In this document: positions 5,879 to 14,396 of the stretch, piece after piece
Layout of the letters: each line of letters begins with the position of its first letter
Position numbering within the stretch: the first letter of the stretch is position 1
Origin: Multivorans sp965232105
GTDB taxonomy: Bacteria > Acidobacteriota > Thermoanaerobaculia > Multivoradales > Multivoraceae
Assembly: GCA_965232105.1 (NCBI GenBank)
Contig: OZ246956.1
Location: 3,844,001-3,908,000 of the forward strand
Length of the DNA stretch: 64,000 nt
Reading direction: 5' to 3'
Program-made: the position numbers and the translations under genes
Notes under the pieces: model-generated
What the model was told of the DNA's origin: nothing
Database searches by the model: none
What the model saw: only the letters and a program-made list of their open reading frames with translations

Positions 5879-8596
5879 TCACAGCGCCAGGATCTCCGCC
5901 ACCCGGTTCCGCTGCTCCTCCAGCTCGGCCAGGCGGACGCGGTTGCCCTCGACGACGTGAGCTGGAGCCCGTTCGAGAAACCGGGCGTTCGACAGGCGGC
6001 CCCGGGCGCCGGCGATCTCGGCCTCGATCTTCTGCAGATCCTTGCTGAGCTTCGCCCGCTCGGCCTCGCTCATCGGCGGCGCTTCGACCTCGAACGCCAG
6101 GTTCAGGCCCCCGGCCCGATCCCGAACCGAGCCGGCCGGACCCGGGCCCGCGGTGACCTGGCCGACACCGGCGACCGCGCCAAGGAGCGCCGCCTGCTCG
6201 ACGACGAAGGCGGTCGGACTCTCCGCGCCCGCCTCGACGAAGACCGACATCTTCGCGGCCCCGGCGAGGTTCCGTTCACGGCGAAGGCTCCGGGCGGTCT
6301 GCGTGACCGCGATGAGAACGTCCATGCCCCGTTCGATCTCCGGCGAGAGGAGGTCGCCATCGCCCAGCGGGTAAGCCTCGATGGCGATGCTCCGGGGACC
6401 GGGGGATTCCGGCGCCGGGTCGCGCGGCAGCCGTTGCCAGAGCTCCTCCGTCAAATGCGGCATGACCGGGTGAAGCAGCCTGAGGCTGGAATCGATCGCG
6501 AAGAGAAGGGTCTCGGCAGTCCGCGGCCGCGGAGCCCTTCCTGAGAGCGCCGGCTTCGCGAACTCGATGTACCAGTCGCAGAGCTCGTGCCAGAAGAAGC
6601 GGTAGAGCGCGTTGCACGCTCGGTCGAAACGGAGCTCTTCCAGGGCCTCGTTGACCGCGGCGGCGGTAGCCGACAGTCGCGAGAGGATCCACCGCTCCGG
6701 AGCAGCCAGGTCGGCGCCCGTCAGTTCCGCCGCCGACGCCGGGGTCTTCGCCCCCCCGGTGCGCGCCAGGGCGAAACGGACCGCATTCCAGATCTTGTTG
6801 CCGAAGGCCCGATAGCCGGCCATCCGTTCCAGATCGAGCGGAATGTCGCGCCCGGGCACGTCGAGCACCGCCAGGGTAAAGCGCATCGCGTCCGCCCCGT
6901 ACTCCTCGACCAGCTCCATCGGGTCGACCGTGTTCCCCTTGGTCTTCGACATCTTCTCGCCATCTGCGTCGCGCACGAGCCCGGTCAGATGAACCGTGCC
7001 GAACGGGATGTCGCGACGGAAGTGGTTCGAGAGCATGACCATCCGCGCCACCCAGAAGAACAGGATGTCGTAGCCGGTGATCAGGACATCCGTGGGATAC
7101 CAGGTGCGGAGGTCCGCCGCTTCCTCGTCCGGCCAACCCAGGGTCGAGATCGGCCACAACCCGGACGAGAACCAGGTGTCCAGCACGTCCGCGTCCCGGG
7201 TCAGGTCCGCCGTGCCGGCCAACTCCTCGGCTTCCTCGCGGTTCATCGCCACGTAGCAGGTGCCGTCGCGGTCGTACCAGGCAGGAATGCGGTGCCCCCA
7301 CCAGAGCTGGCGCGAGAGGACCCAGGGCCGGATGTTCGTGAGCCAGTGCTCCCACGTCTTGTCCCAGGAGTCCGGGATCAACGCCAGGCGTCCGTCTTCG
7401 ACGGCCGTGAGCGCCTCCTTCGCCATGCCTGAGACGTCGGCGAACCACTGTGGCGACAGCATCGGTTCGATCGGCTCACCGCTTCGCTGCGAGTGGCCCA
7501 CACTGTGGACGTGCCGCTCGGCCCTGACCAGACGGTTCTCCGCCTGGAGACGCTCCACGACGCGACGCCGGGCTTCGAAGCGATCCAGGCCTTCGAAGTC
7601 CGGCCCCGCCTCGGCCGTCATCCGGCCGTCCAGACCGATCACCCGCACGCCGGGAAGATCGTGCCTTTGGGCAATCTCGTAGTCGTTCGGATCGTGGAAC
7701 GGCGTGACCTTGACCAGCCCGGTGCCGAACTCCGGGTCGACGTGCTCGTCGGCGACCAGGCGAAGCCGCCGGTCCAGGATCGGAAGCCGCGCGAAGCGCC
7801 CTGCCAGGTGGCGGTAGCGCTCGTCTTCCGGGTGGAAAGCAACCGCGGTATCGCCCAACATGGTCTCGGGACGGGTGGTCGCGACGATCAACGTCTCCTC
7901 GCTGGACGGACCGCTTCCCTCCCCGGGTTCAAGCGGGTAGGCCAGATGGTAGAGCGTGCCCTCCACCTCACGGTTCTCCACCTCCAGATCCGACACGGCG
8001 GTCCGCAGGACGGGCGACCAATTCACCATGTGCTCGCCGCGGTAGATCAGGCCCTCCCGGTAGAGACTGACAAAGGCGGTGCGCACCGCGAGCGCCAGAC
8101 CCTCGTCGAGAGTGAACCGCTCGCGGGACCAGTCGCACGAGGCGCCCAGGCACTGCAACTGCCGCTTGATGTTCGCGTGGTACTCGTTCTTCCACGCCCA
8201 CACCCGATCGAGGAACTTCTCCCGCCCGAGTTCGAGCCGGCTCGTACCCTCCCGCTCGAGCTGGCGTTCGACCATGAGCTGGGTTGCGATGCCGGCGTGG
8301 TCGGTTCCCGGAAGCCACAGGGCGTTGTCGCCTCGCATCCGTCGCCATCGGGTGACCAGATCCTGAAGCGTGCTCTGGAGCGCGTGCCCCATGTGCAGCT
8401 TGCCGGTCACGTTGGGAGGTGGGATCAGAACGCAGTAGGGCGAGGGTCCCTGACCGTCCGGATCCTCCGGACACCGGAACAGGTCCTGCTCCTCCCACCA
8501 GGCCTGCCACCTGGTCTCGTACGAGGCCGGATCGAAGCGCTTCTCCATCGCCGCGCCCGCCGTTGGGGCGCCCGCCGCCGCCTCGTTGTCCGGCAT
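5879..8596 (-). CDS. valS: Valyl-tRNA synthetase
   Basis: 905 residues, usual length for ValRS. The class I HIGH signature appears as HMGH (68-71) after PPPNVTG, and the KMSKS loop as EKMSKTKGN. The editing (CP1) domain, anticodon-binding domain (including CDWYIEFAKP) and a C-terminal coiled-coil tRNA-binding arm ending in ERAPAHVVEGNR are all present. It charges tRNA-Val and hydrolyses mis-formed Thr-tRNA-Val. An alternative start is Met 17 (8548), directly before the conserved KRFDPASYE. It is followed by birA after 53 bp. Confidence 0.95.
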   Translation of the reverse strand: MPDNEAAAGAPTAGAAMEKRFDPASYETRWQAWWEEQDLFRCPEDPDGQGPSPYCVLIPPPNVTGKLHMGHALQSTLQDLVTRWRRMRGDNALWLPGTDHAGIATQLMVERQLEREGTSRLELGREKFLDRVWAWKNEYHANIKRQLQCLGASCDWSRERFTLDEGLALAVRTAFVSLYREGLIYRGEHMVNWSPVLRTAVSDLEVENREVEGTLYHLAYPLEPGEGSGPSSEETLIVATTRPETMLGDTAVAFHPEDERYRHLAGRFARLPILDRRLRLVADEHVDPEFGTGLVKVTPFHDPNDYEIAQRHDLPGVRVIGLDGRMTAEAGPDFEGLDRFEARRRVVERLQAENRLVRAERHVHSVGHSQRSGEPIEPMLSPQWFADVSGMAKEALTAVEDGRLALIPDSWDKTWEHWLTNIRPWVLSRQLWWGHRIPAWYDRDGTCYVAMNREEAEELAGTADLTRDADVLDTWFSSGLWPISTLGWPDEEAADLRTWYPTDVLITGYDILFFWVARMVMLSNHFRRDIPFGTVHLTGLVRDADGEKMSKTKGNTVDPMELVEEYGADAMRFTLAVLDVPGRDIPLDLERMAGYRAFGNKIWNAVRFALARTGGAKTPASAAELTGADLAAPERWILSRLSATAAAVNEALEELRFDRACNALYRFFWHELCDWYIEFAKPALSGRAPRPRTAETLLFAIDSSLRLLHPVMPHLTEELWQRLPRDPAPESPGPRSIAIEAYPLGDGDLLSPEIERGMDVLIAVTQTARSLRRERNLAGAAKMSVFVEAGAESPTAFVVEQAALLGAVAGVGQVTAGPGPAGSVRDRAGGLNLAFEVEAPPMSEAERAKLSKDLQKIEAEIAGARGRLSNARFLERAPAHVVEGNRVRLAELEEQRNRVAEILAL

Positions 8597-8651
8597 CAGT
8601 CGCCGGCCCCGAACGGTCGGCCGCGACTCGGTTCGCCATCCACCTGAGGCG

Positions 8652-9071
8652 TCATGGCGACCCCAGGGACCGGTTCAGGTACTCGATGATCGCGGTCGTG
8701 CTCGAGCCCGGGGGAAAGACCTCGTCCACCCCGGCGGTCTTGAGATCTTCGATATCCCGATCCGGCACGATGCCGCCCGCGAACACGAGCACGTCACCGG
8801 CGTCCGCCGCGCGCAGACCTTCGACCACTTCGGGGAGGAGCGTGTTGTGGGCGCCGGAAAGGATCGACAAACCGACGGCCCGAACGTCCTCCTGCACGGC
8901 GGCCGCGACGATCTGCTCCGGCGTCTTGCGCAGCCCCGTGTAGATCACCTCGAAACCGGCATCCCGGAGCGCCCGCGCCACGACCTTCGCGCCGCGGTCG
9001 TGCCCGTCGAGCCCGGGCTTGGCCACCAGAATCCGGTGCGGGACTACCGCGCCCGGGCGCGCCGCGCTCAA
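8652..9071 (-). CDS. B12-binding protein, methylmalonyl-CoA mutase small-subunit type
   Basis: 139 residues, a lone cobalamin-binding Rossmann domain. The B12 signature DGHDRG (22-27) supplies the axial His 24; VGLSILSGAHN and FAGGIVPDRD complete the corrin-tail pocket. It matches the C-terminal domain of methylmalonyl-CoA mutase and its stand-alone small subunits. The catalytic large subunit is not in the window, so the partner is encoded elsewhere. The TTG start overlaps the stop of the sigma-54 regulator as TTGA, implying coupling. A mutase role is inferred from family resemblance. Confidence 0.8.
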   Translation of the reverse strand: MSAARPGAVVPHRILVAKPGLDGHDRGAKVVARALRDAGFEVIYTGLRKTPEQIVAAAVQEDVRAVGLSILSGAHNTLLPEVVEGLRAADAGDVLVFAGGIVPDRDIEDLKTAGVDEVFPPGSSTTAIIEYLNRSLGSP

Positions 9072-10423
9072 GTCGCGTCCGCCCGGCGGAGGTTGAGCTG
9101 ATCCATCTTCTTGTACAGGTTGCTTCTCGGTGTTCCGATCGCCTTGGCCGTCCGGGTCACGTTCCAGCCGTTCTCCTCGAGCTTCTTAGCAAGATAGAGG
9201 CGTTCCGCCGTATCCCTGAACTCCCGCAGGCTGGACAACGCGAGAATAGCCTCCGACAACTCCCCGCGCACCGGACCCGCAAGGCGAAGCACGTCGTCGC
9301 GGCCGATCTCGTCGTCCGGCGTGAGGATCAGCAGACGCTCGACCAGGTTCTTCAGTTCGCGGACGTTGCCCCGCCACGGCATCTCCTGCAATTGACGGAT
9401 CGCCGCCCCGTTCAGGGTCTTCTGCCGGTAGTTGTTCTCGGCGGCGAAGCGGTCGATGAAGTGGTCCACGAGGAGCGGCAGGTCGTCCAGGCGCTCCCGC
9501 AACGGCGGCGCACAAATCGGGACCACGTTGAGCCGGTAGAAGAGGTCCTCGCGGAAACGCCCCGCTTCGATCTCGGCCATCAGGTCCCTGTGCGTCGCCG
9601 CCACGACCCGGACATCGACGGTCACCGTGGTGCGGGAACCGACCGGCTCGATCTCGCCGCTCTGGAGCGCCCGCAGCACTTTCGCCTGCGTGCGTGCGGA
9701 CATGTCACCCACTTCGTCCAGGAAGATCGTGCCGCCGTCGGCGGCGGTGAACTTGCCGATCTGGCGGCGCACGGCGCCCGTGAACGCGCCCTTTTCGTGG
9801 CCGAACAGCTCCGACTCGATCAGTTCGTCAGGAATTGCGGCGCAGTTGACCTGAACCAGCGGCACCTCGGCGCGCGGGCTGCCGGCGTGGATGGCGCGCG
9901 CCACGAGTTCCTTACCCACGCCGCTCTCCCCCGTGATCAGCACGGTAGCCGGAGTCGGTGCGGCCCGCTCGATCGTCGCCCGAAGCTCCTGCATCGGAGC
10001 CGACTCCCCGACCAGTTCGGACGGCGCCCCACGCAGGAGACGGTTCTCGTCCTCGAGCCGCCGTCGCTCGATCGCATTGCGAAGAGCCAGTAGCACGCGG
10101 TCCCGTTCAAGCGGCTTCTCCAGAAAGTCGTAAGCGCCCAGCCGGGTCGCTTCCACCGCTGCGGCGATGTCGCCGTGGCCACTGATCATCACGACCGGCA
10201 TGTCGTGCCCGCGCTCCCGGAGGGTGGAGAGCGTGGCCAGACCGTCCGATTCGGGCATCTTGATGTCCAGCAGCACGGCAGCCGGGGGCCTCCTCATCAC
10301 GCGTCGAAGCGCCTCCCGGCCGGTCGACGCCTCCTCGACCCGGTAGCGCTCGAACTCGAGGATCATCCGCAGCGAGCTTCGGATCGACTCCTCGTCGTCG
10401 ACCACGAGCACGCGAGGACCCAT
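9068..10423 (-). CDS. Sigma-54-dependent NtrC-type response regulator
   Basis: 451 residues in three modules. A receiver domain at 1-120 has the acidic pocket VDDEE, phospho-acceptor Asp 53 (LLDIKMP) and Lys 103 (EKP). An AAA+ sigma-54 activator domain has Walker A GESGVGKE (165-172) and the sigma-54 contact loop GAFTGA (212-217). A C-terminal Fis-type helix-turn-helix ends in GTPRSNLYKKMDQL. The ATG at 10423 lies 5 bp after the htrA stop and exactly at the receiver start; the longer open frame is an artefact. No sensor kinase is adjacent, so it is an orphan regulator. Confidence 0.92.
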   Translation of the reverse strand: MGPRVLVVDDEESIRSSLRMILEFERYRVEEASTGREALRRVMRRPPAAVLLDIKMPESDGLATLSTLRERGHDMPVVMISGHGDIAAAVEATRLGAYDFLEKPLERDRVLLALRNAIERRRLEDENRLLRGAPSELVGESAPMQELRATIERAAPTPATVLITGESGVGKELVARAIHAGSPRAEVPLVQVNCAAIPDELIESELFGHEKGAFTGAVRRQIGKFTAADGGTIFLDEVGDMSARTQAKVLRALQSGEIEPVGSRTTVTVDVRVVAATHRDLMAEIEAGRFREDLFYRLNVVPICAPPLRERLDDLPLLVDHFIDRFAAENNYRQKTLNGAAIRQLQEMPWRGNVRELKNLVERLLILTPDDEIGRDDVLRLAGPVRGELSEAILALSSLREFRDTAERLYLAKKLEENGWNVTRTAKAIGTPRSNLYKKMDQLNLRRADAT

Positions 10424-10428
10424 GAGCG

Positions 10429-11940
10429 TCAGGGTATTTCGATGACCGAGAAGAACCGCTGGCCGCCCGGGACAATCGCCTCGACACGGACCAGATCCCC
10501 CGAATCCAGATCGGCAACCGTCCGCTCGAGGTCGTCCAGATCGCGAATCTCGGCGTCGTCGATGCCAGAGATCACGACTCCGGCCTGGAAGCCTCTCTCC
10601 GCGAAGACGCTGCGCGCCGAAACACCCGAGACGTAGACGCCCCGCTGTCGGCGGTCCAGTCCCGAACGCTGCCGGAGATTCGCGGTCAGAGGCCGCAGTT
10701 CGAGTCCGAGCCACTCGGTGGCCTCTTCGCGCGGCGGCGCCGGCATCGGCGCCTCGCTTTGGGCGACCTGGACCGGCCGTTCCTCCAGCACGACCTCGAG
10801 GTTGATCCGCTTCGAGTCGCGGAGGATCTCGAGTTCGACTCTCTCGCCGGGCGCCAGCGCCGCCACGTAGTCGATCAGGTCGCGCGTGCCCACGACATCG
10901 TGGTCGTCGACGCCGAGAATCACGTCTCCGAACTCGACTCCGGCCTTCTCCGCCGGCGTATCCGGTTGCACGCTCTGCACCTGGGCGCCGTTCGGCTCAT
11001 CCAGCTTGTAGTACCTGGCCTCGATGTGCTCCAGATCCCGGATCTGCACGCCAAGGTAGCCGCGACTGACCTTGCCCTCGGCGCGCAACTGCGGGAGGAC
11101 TCCCTCCAGCACGTCCACCGGCACCGCGAAGCCGATGTTCTCGGCCCAGGCCATCGCGGTGGCGATGCCGACGACCTCGCCGGCAGTGTTCACCAGGGGT
11201 CCCCCGGAGTTGCCGCGATTGATCGCGGCATCGGTCTGAATGTAGTTCGCGAAGCTGGTGGGTCCGCCCTCGATGCCGAAGGACCGTCCCTTGGCGCTGA
11301 CCACGCCGACGGTCACCGATGCCTCGAAGCTCAGCGGGCTGCCGATCGCCATGATCCAGTCACCGACCCGAAGCGCCTCCGAATCGCCGAGCGGCAGGAA
11401 CGGCAGGTCCTGCTCCGCTTCGATCTTGATCAGGGCCAGATCGGTCTCCTGGTCGCGGCCCCGGACCTCGGCTTCGTACTCACGGCCCTCCAGACGCACC
11501 GTGACGTCCTCTGCTCTGTCGATCACATGGTTGTTCGTCACGATCCAGCCGTCGGCAGAGATGACGAAGCCGCTGCCGGCGCCCTGAAGCCGCTGTTCGT
11601 CGGGTTCCGCCTCCCGGTCCGGCTGCCGCTGGAAAGGGCTGCGCTGGAAGAAGAAATCGGGGCCCGAACTCTCCTCGATCCGCGCCACTTCGACCGTGAC
11701 CACGGCCGGCAGCACGGCTTCCGCCAGATCGGCGAAGCTGTCGATCGAGGTCCTGGCGTGGCCTTCGATCCGCCTTGCCTGTGCGGTCCGCGAGTCGTCC
11801 TCGGAAGCCGCCGCGGCCCGACCTGCCTCTTCCGCCCGGGTCGGTTCGGTGAGGTTCAGACCACCCGCAATGATCATGCCGAACACCAGGGCGCCGAACA
11901 CCATCAGGGCGGTGAAAAGGATCTGCTGCTTCGTATTCAT
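10429..11940 (-). CDS. HtrA/DegP-type periplasmic serine protease
   Basis: 503 residues: N-terminal membrane anchor or signal (7-27), a Ser/Thr/Glu-rich linker, then a trypsin-like domain with catalytic His 138 (TNNHVI), Asp 168 (TDLALI) and Ser 245 (GNSGGP). Two PDZ domains follow (about 270-375 and 410-500). This layout matches DegP/DegQ quality-control proteases, which degrade misfolded envelope proteins. ATG 11940 is chosen because it begins the hydrophobic anchor; the open frame upstream has a different composition. It is first gene of a minus-strand group continuing with the NtrC-type regulator. Confidence 0.92.
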   Translation of the reverse strand: MNTKQQILFTALMVFGALVFGMIIAGGLNLTEPTRAEEAGRAAAASEDDSRTAQARRIEGHARTSIDSFADLAEAVLPAVVTVEVARIEESSGPDFFFQRSPFQRQPDREAEPDEQRLQGAGSGFVISADGWIVTNNHVIDRAEDVTVRLEGREYEAEVRGRDQETDLALIKIEAEQDLPFLPLGDSEALRVGDWIMAIGSPLSFEASVTVGVVSAKGRSFGIEGGPTSFANYIQTDAAINRGNSGGPLVNTAGEVVGIATAMAWAENIGFAVPVDVLEGVLPQLRAEGKVSRGYLGVQIRDLEHIEARYYKLDEPNGAQVQSVQPDTPAEKAGVEFGDVILGVDDHDVVGTRDLIDYVAALAPGERVELEILRDSKRINLEVVLEERPVQVAQSEAPMPAPPREEATEWLGLELRPLTANLRQRSGLDRRQRGVYVSGVSARSVFAERGFQAGVVISGIDDAEIRDLDDLERTVADLDSGDLVRVEAIVPGGQRFFSVIEIP

Positions 11941-12142
11941 CGTCAGGAGTACCTCAGCCAAAAGAAGGGAAGCATACAACCGTCCCGGCCCCCCTCTTCC
12001 CGCAGGGCGTGGCCGGCAGCGCCGCACGCTGCAATTCGCTTCTCCCGCTTTTGCAATCCCCCTGCCAACGCCGCGCTGGTCCGGTTGTCCGCACAGCGCG
12101 GCGCCGCACCGCCCGCTGGCCGCCACGCTCTCCACCGGGAGT

Positions 12143-12165
12143 GCGCCATTCTGGCGCAATGGCGC
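12143..12165. promoter_or_regulatory. Inverted repeat, possible operator
   Basis: GCGCCATT and AATGGCGC form a perfect 8-bp inverted repeat separated by 7 nt. It ends 9 bp upstream of the -35 box of the rimP promoter and lies in the divergent htrA-rimP gap, a position suited to a transcription factor site. No factor is identified. Confidence 0.35.
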
Positions 12166-12174
12166 GGAGAATGG

Positions 12175-12203
12175 TTGCCCACCCCAACCATCGGTTGTAT
12201 AGT
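12175..12203 (+). promoter_or_regulatory. Sigma-70-type promoter of the rimP-nusA-infB operon
   Basis: TTGCCC (12175-12180) and TATAGT (12198-12203) are separated by the ideal 17 bp. Transcription would start near 12210, giving a leader of nearly 190 nt before rimP. It is the best promoter match in the gap. Confidence 0.6.
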
Positions 12204-12365
12204 CCTCAATCGACTGCCGGCGCTTCTCCCTCGCTTCAACCAGAAGAAGGGGAACGCCTCCGAGTCGAAGACTGTCTTCGGTGACCGGGGCGCGAAGCGG
12301 CCGCGTGAAGCGGCGGAAACCGGCAGGCGGCTGCTGAGAGTGGGTGCTTCGGCCCGCTCTCTTTT

Positions 12366-12410
12366 GTTTAGGGACTGTTTAGGGACCTTCCGGGGACTTT
12401 GTTTAGGGAC
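12366..12410 (+). repeat. Three direct GTTTAGGGAC repeats at the rimP start
   Basis: Identical decamers occur at 12366-12375, 12377-12386 and 12401-12410; the last lies within the first codons of rimP. They sit in the transcribed leader, so they could act in DNA or RNA. Confidence 0.7.
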
Positions 12411-12881
12411 GTTGTGGAAAGCGCGATCGACTCGAACCTCATGGGGCCACTGGAGCGCCTCGTAGCGAGCCACTCATGCGAGTTGCTCGATGCCTCGTTT
12501 CGGGGCGGCAGTCTCCGCCTGGTGATCGACCATCCCGACGGGGTCACCCACGATCATTGTGCCGGTGTCTCCAGGGAAGCGTCCGTCCTGCTCGACGCGG
12601 AGGACTTCGGTCCCACCTCCGGCTACGTGCTGGAGGTCAGTTCGCCGGGACTCGACCGTGAACTCTACGCAGCGCGCGACTACGAGCGCTTCCGCGGACA
12701 CAGGGTCAAGGTGACCTTCACCGAGCGGGCGACCGGAAACCGGCGCACGGTGCGTGGTCTCCTCGAGGGCCCAAGCGCCGAGAATCCCGCCGTCGCACTC
12801 ATCCTCGAGGACGACACCGGCGACACCCTGCCTCTCACGATCGACAGCATTCACAAGGCCAAACTACTGGTCGAACTCTGA
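12399..12881 (+). CDS. rimP: Ribosome maturation factor RimP
   Basis: 160 residues. The RimP core is clear: a degenerate N-terminal half (LLDASFRGGSLRLVID), the central signature YVLEVSSPGLDREL and a C-terminal SH3-like barrel ending KAKLLVEL. RimP assists 30S subunit maturation. The start is uncertain: TTG 12399 gives the full length, but the in-frame ATG at 12441 is also reasonable and would leave the third GTTTAGGGAC repeat untranslated. It opens the classical rimP-nusA-infB-rbfA block. Confidence 0.88.
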   Translation: MFRDVVESAIDSNLMGPLERLVASHSCELLDASFRGGSLRLVIDHPDGVTHDHCAGVSREASVLLDAEDFGPTSGYVLEVSSPGLDRELYAARDYERFRGHRVKVTFTERATGNRRTVRGLLEGPSAENPAVALILEDDTGDTLPLTIDSIHKAKLLVEL

Positions 12882-12898
12882 CTCCGGGGACTCTGACA

Positions 12899-14353
12899 AT
12901 GGTTCAGCCACACACTCCCGAAGTGAACATCAACGAGGTCCTCAGGCAGGTCGCCCACGAGAAGGACATCGATCTCGACCGGTGGATCGTCGCCCTTGAG
13001 GACGCGGTGGCCTCGGCGGCCAAGAAACAGCACCACATCAAGGAGCCGGTGCGCTCCTACATGGACCGCGAGACCGGCCAGTTCAGCGCCTTCCTCTACC
13101 GCCAGGTGGTCGACGAGGTGGAGGATCCCGCCGCCGAGTGGACACTCGAGGAGGCGCGCGAGCACAAGGAGGACGCCGAGATCGGCGAGGAGATCGAGAT
13201 CCCCATCTCCACCGATGGGCTTGGACGGATCGCTGCCCAGTCCGCGAAGCAGGTCCTCTACCAGCGTGTCCGGGAAGCCGAGCGGGAGAAGATCTTCGGC
13301 GAATTCGAGAATCGCGTCGGCGAGGTGGTCAACGGCACGGTCCGACGTTTCGAGCGCGGCGACATCATCGTCGATCTCGGCCGCACCGAGGCAATCGTTC
13401 CCCGCAACGAGCAGTCCCGTCACGAACGCTACAGCCAGGGTGAACGTATCCGCGGAGTGATCGTCGAGGTCCACAAGCAGCCCAAGGGACCGCAGATCGT
13501 GATGTCCCGGACCGACCCCCGTCTGCTGGTCAAGCTGTTCGAGATGGAAGTGCCCGAGATCTACGACGGCACCGTCGTGATCAAGACCGCGGTGCGTGCC
13601 CCCGGCGAACGGGCCAAGGTCGCCGTCCTGAGTCGGGAGCGCGACGTGGACCCGGTCGGCGCCTGCGTCGGAATGAAGGGATCGCGCGTACAGTCGATCA
13701 TCCGCGAACTCCGGGGCGAGAAGATCGACATCATCGAGTACTCGGAAGACCAGGTGACCTTCGCGCAGAGCGCTCTGGCGCCGGCGCGGATCACCCGCGT
13801 ATCGGTGACCCACGAGGGCGCCACCCCGCACCTCGACGTCATCGTCGAAGACGAGCAACTCTCACTGGCGATCGGCAAGCGGGGCCAGAACGTACGTCTG
13901 GCCAGCGAACTGATCGGCGCCCGGATCGACATCAAGAGCGAGACGGACGTCAAGGACGAGGTCGCCGATGCACTCGCCAGAATGCTGAACGTCGACCGCG
14001 GTGCGGATGAACTCGACCTGACCGAGATTCCAGGCGTCGACGACGCAACGGCGGCCGCCCTCTCCGGGGCCGGCTTTGGCGAACTCGAGACGCTCGAAAC
14101 CGCCGGCACGGAAGCTCTGACCATGGTTCCGGGCGTCGACGCCGAACTGGCGGCCACGATCCTCGAGTGGGCCGCCCAACACTCGGGCGCCGCCGAGGAG
14201 AGCGAGGCTGAAGCGGAAAGCGACGGCCCCGCGATGGACGAAGACGACTTCATGGCGGCGCTGACCCGCGCCTTCAGCGAAGAGGCCGGCGAAGAAGAGG
14301 CCGGGGCTGCAGATGAGGGTGGCGACCACGACACGGGGAGCGGCGCAGCCTGA
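12899..14353 (+). CDS. nusA: Transcription termination/antitermination factor NusA
   Basis: 484 residues. The N-terminal RNA-polymerase-binding domain covers about 1-130. An S1 domain follows (GTVRRFERGDIIVDLG), then two KH domains with GMKGSRVQSI and IGKRGQNVRLASE. A C-terminal helix-hairpin-helix segment (about 375-425: IPGVDDATAAALS, VPGVDAELAATI) precedes an acidic Glu/Ala-rich tail. NusA controls pausing, termination and antitermination. It starts 17 bp after rimP; the ylxR gene often found next is absent here. Confidence 0.95.
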   Translation: MVQPHTPEVNINEVLRQVAHEKDIDLDRWIVALEDAVASAAKKQHHIKEPVRSYMDRETGQFSAFLYRQVVDEVEDPAAEWTLEEAREHKEDAEIGEEIEIPISTDGLGRIAAQSAKQVLYQRVREAEREKIFGEFENRVGEVVNGTVRRFERGDIIVDLGRTEAIVPRNEQSRHERYSQGERIRGVIVEVHKQPKGPQIVMSRTDPRLLVKLFEMEVPEIYDGTVVIKTAVRAPGERAKVAVLSRERDVDPVGACVGMKGSRVQSIIRELRGEKIDIIEYSEDQVTFAQSALAPARITRVSVTHEGATPHLDVIVEDEQLSLAIGKRGQNVRLASELIGARIDIKSETDVKDEVADALARMLNVDRGADELDLTEIPGVDDATAAALSGAGFGELETLETAGTEALTMVPGVDAELAATILEWAAQHSGAAEESEAEAESDGPAMDEDDFMAALTRAFSEEAGEEEAGAADEGGDHDTGSGAA

Positions 14354-14396
14354 GGGCGCCCGAGCCGACGAGAAGCTAAGGGGAACCGAGGAATCC

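Larger units (their letters stand above)
11941..12398. other. Divergent intergenic region between htrA and rimP
   Basis: 458 bp with no supported gene. It holds the plus-strand promoter at 12175-12203, an inverted repeat at 12143-12165, and two of the three decamer repeats that run into rimP. An htrA promoter should also be here, but only a possible -10 (tatgct on the minus strand near 11972) is seen, without a matching -35. Confidence 0.5.

Noticed and set aside
10424..10714. N-terminal extension of the NtrC-type regulator
   Set aside because: It overlaps the htrA coding end, and the receiver domain begins exactly at the ATG at 10423.
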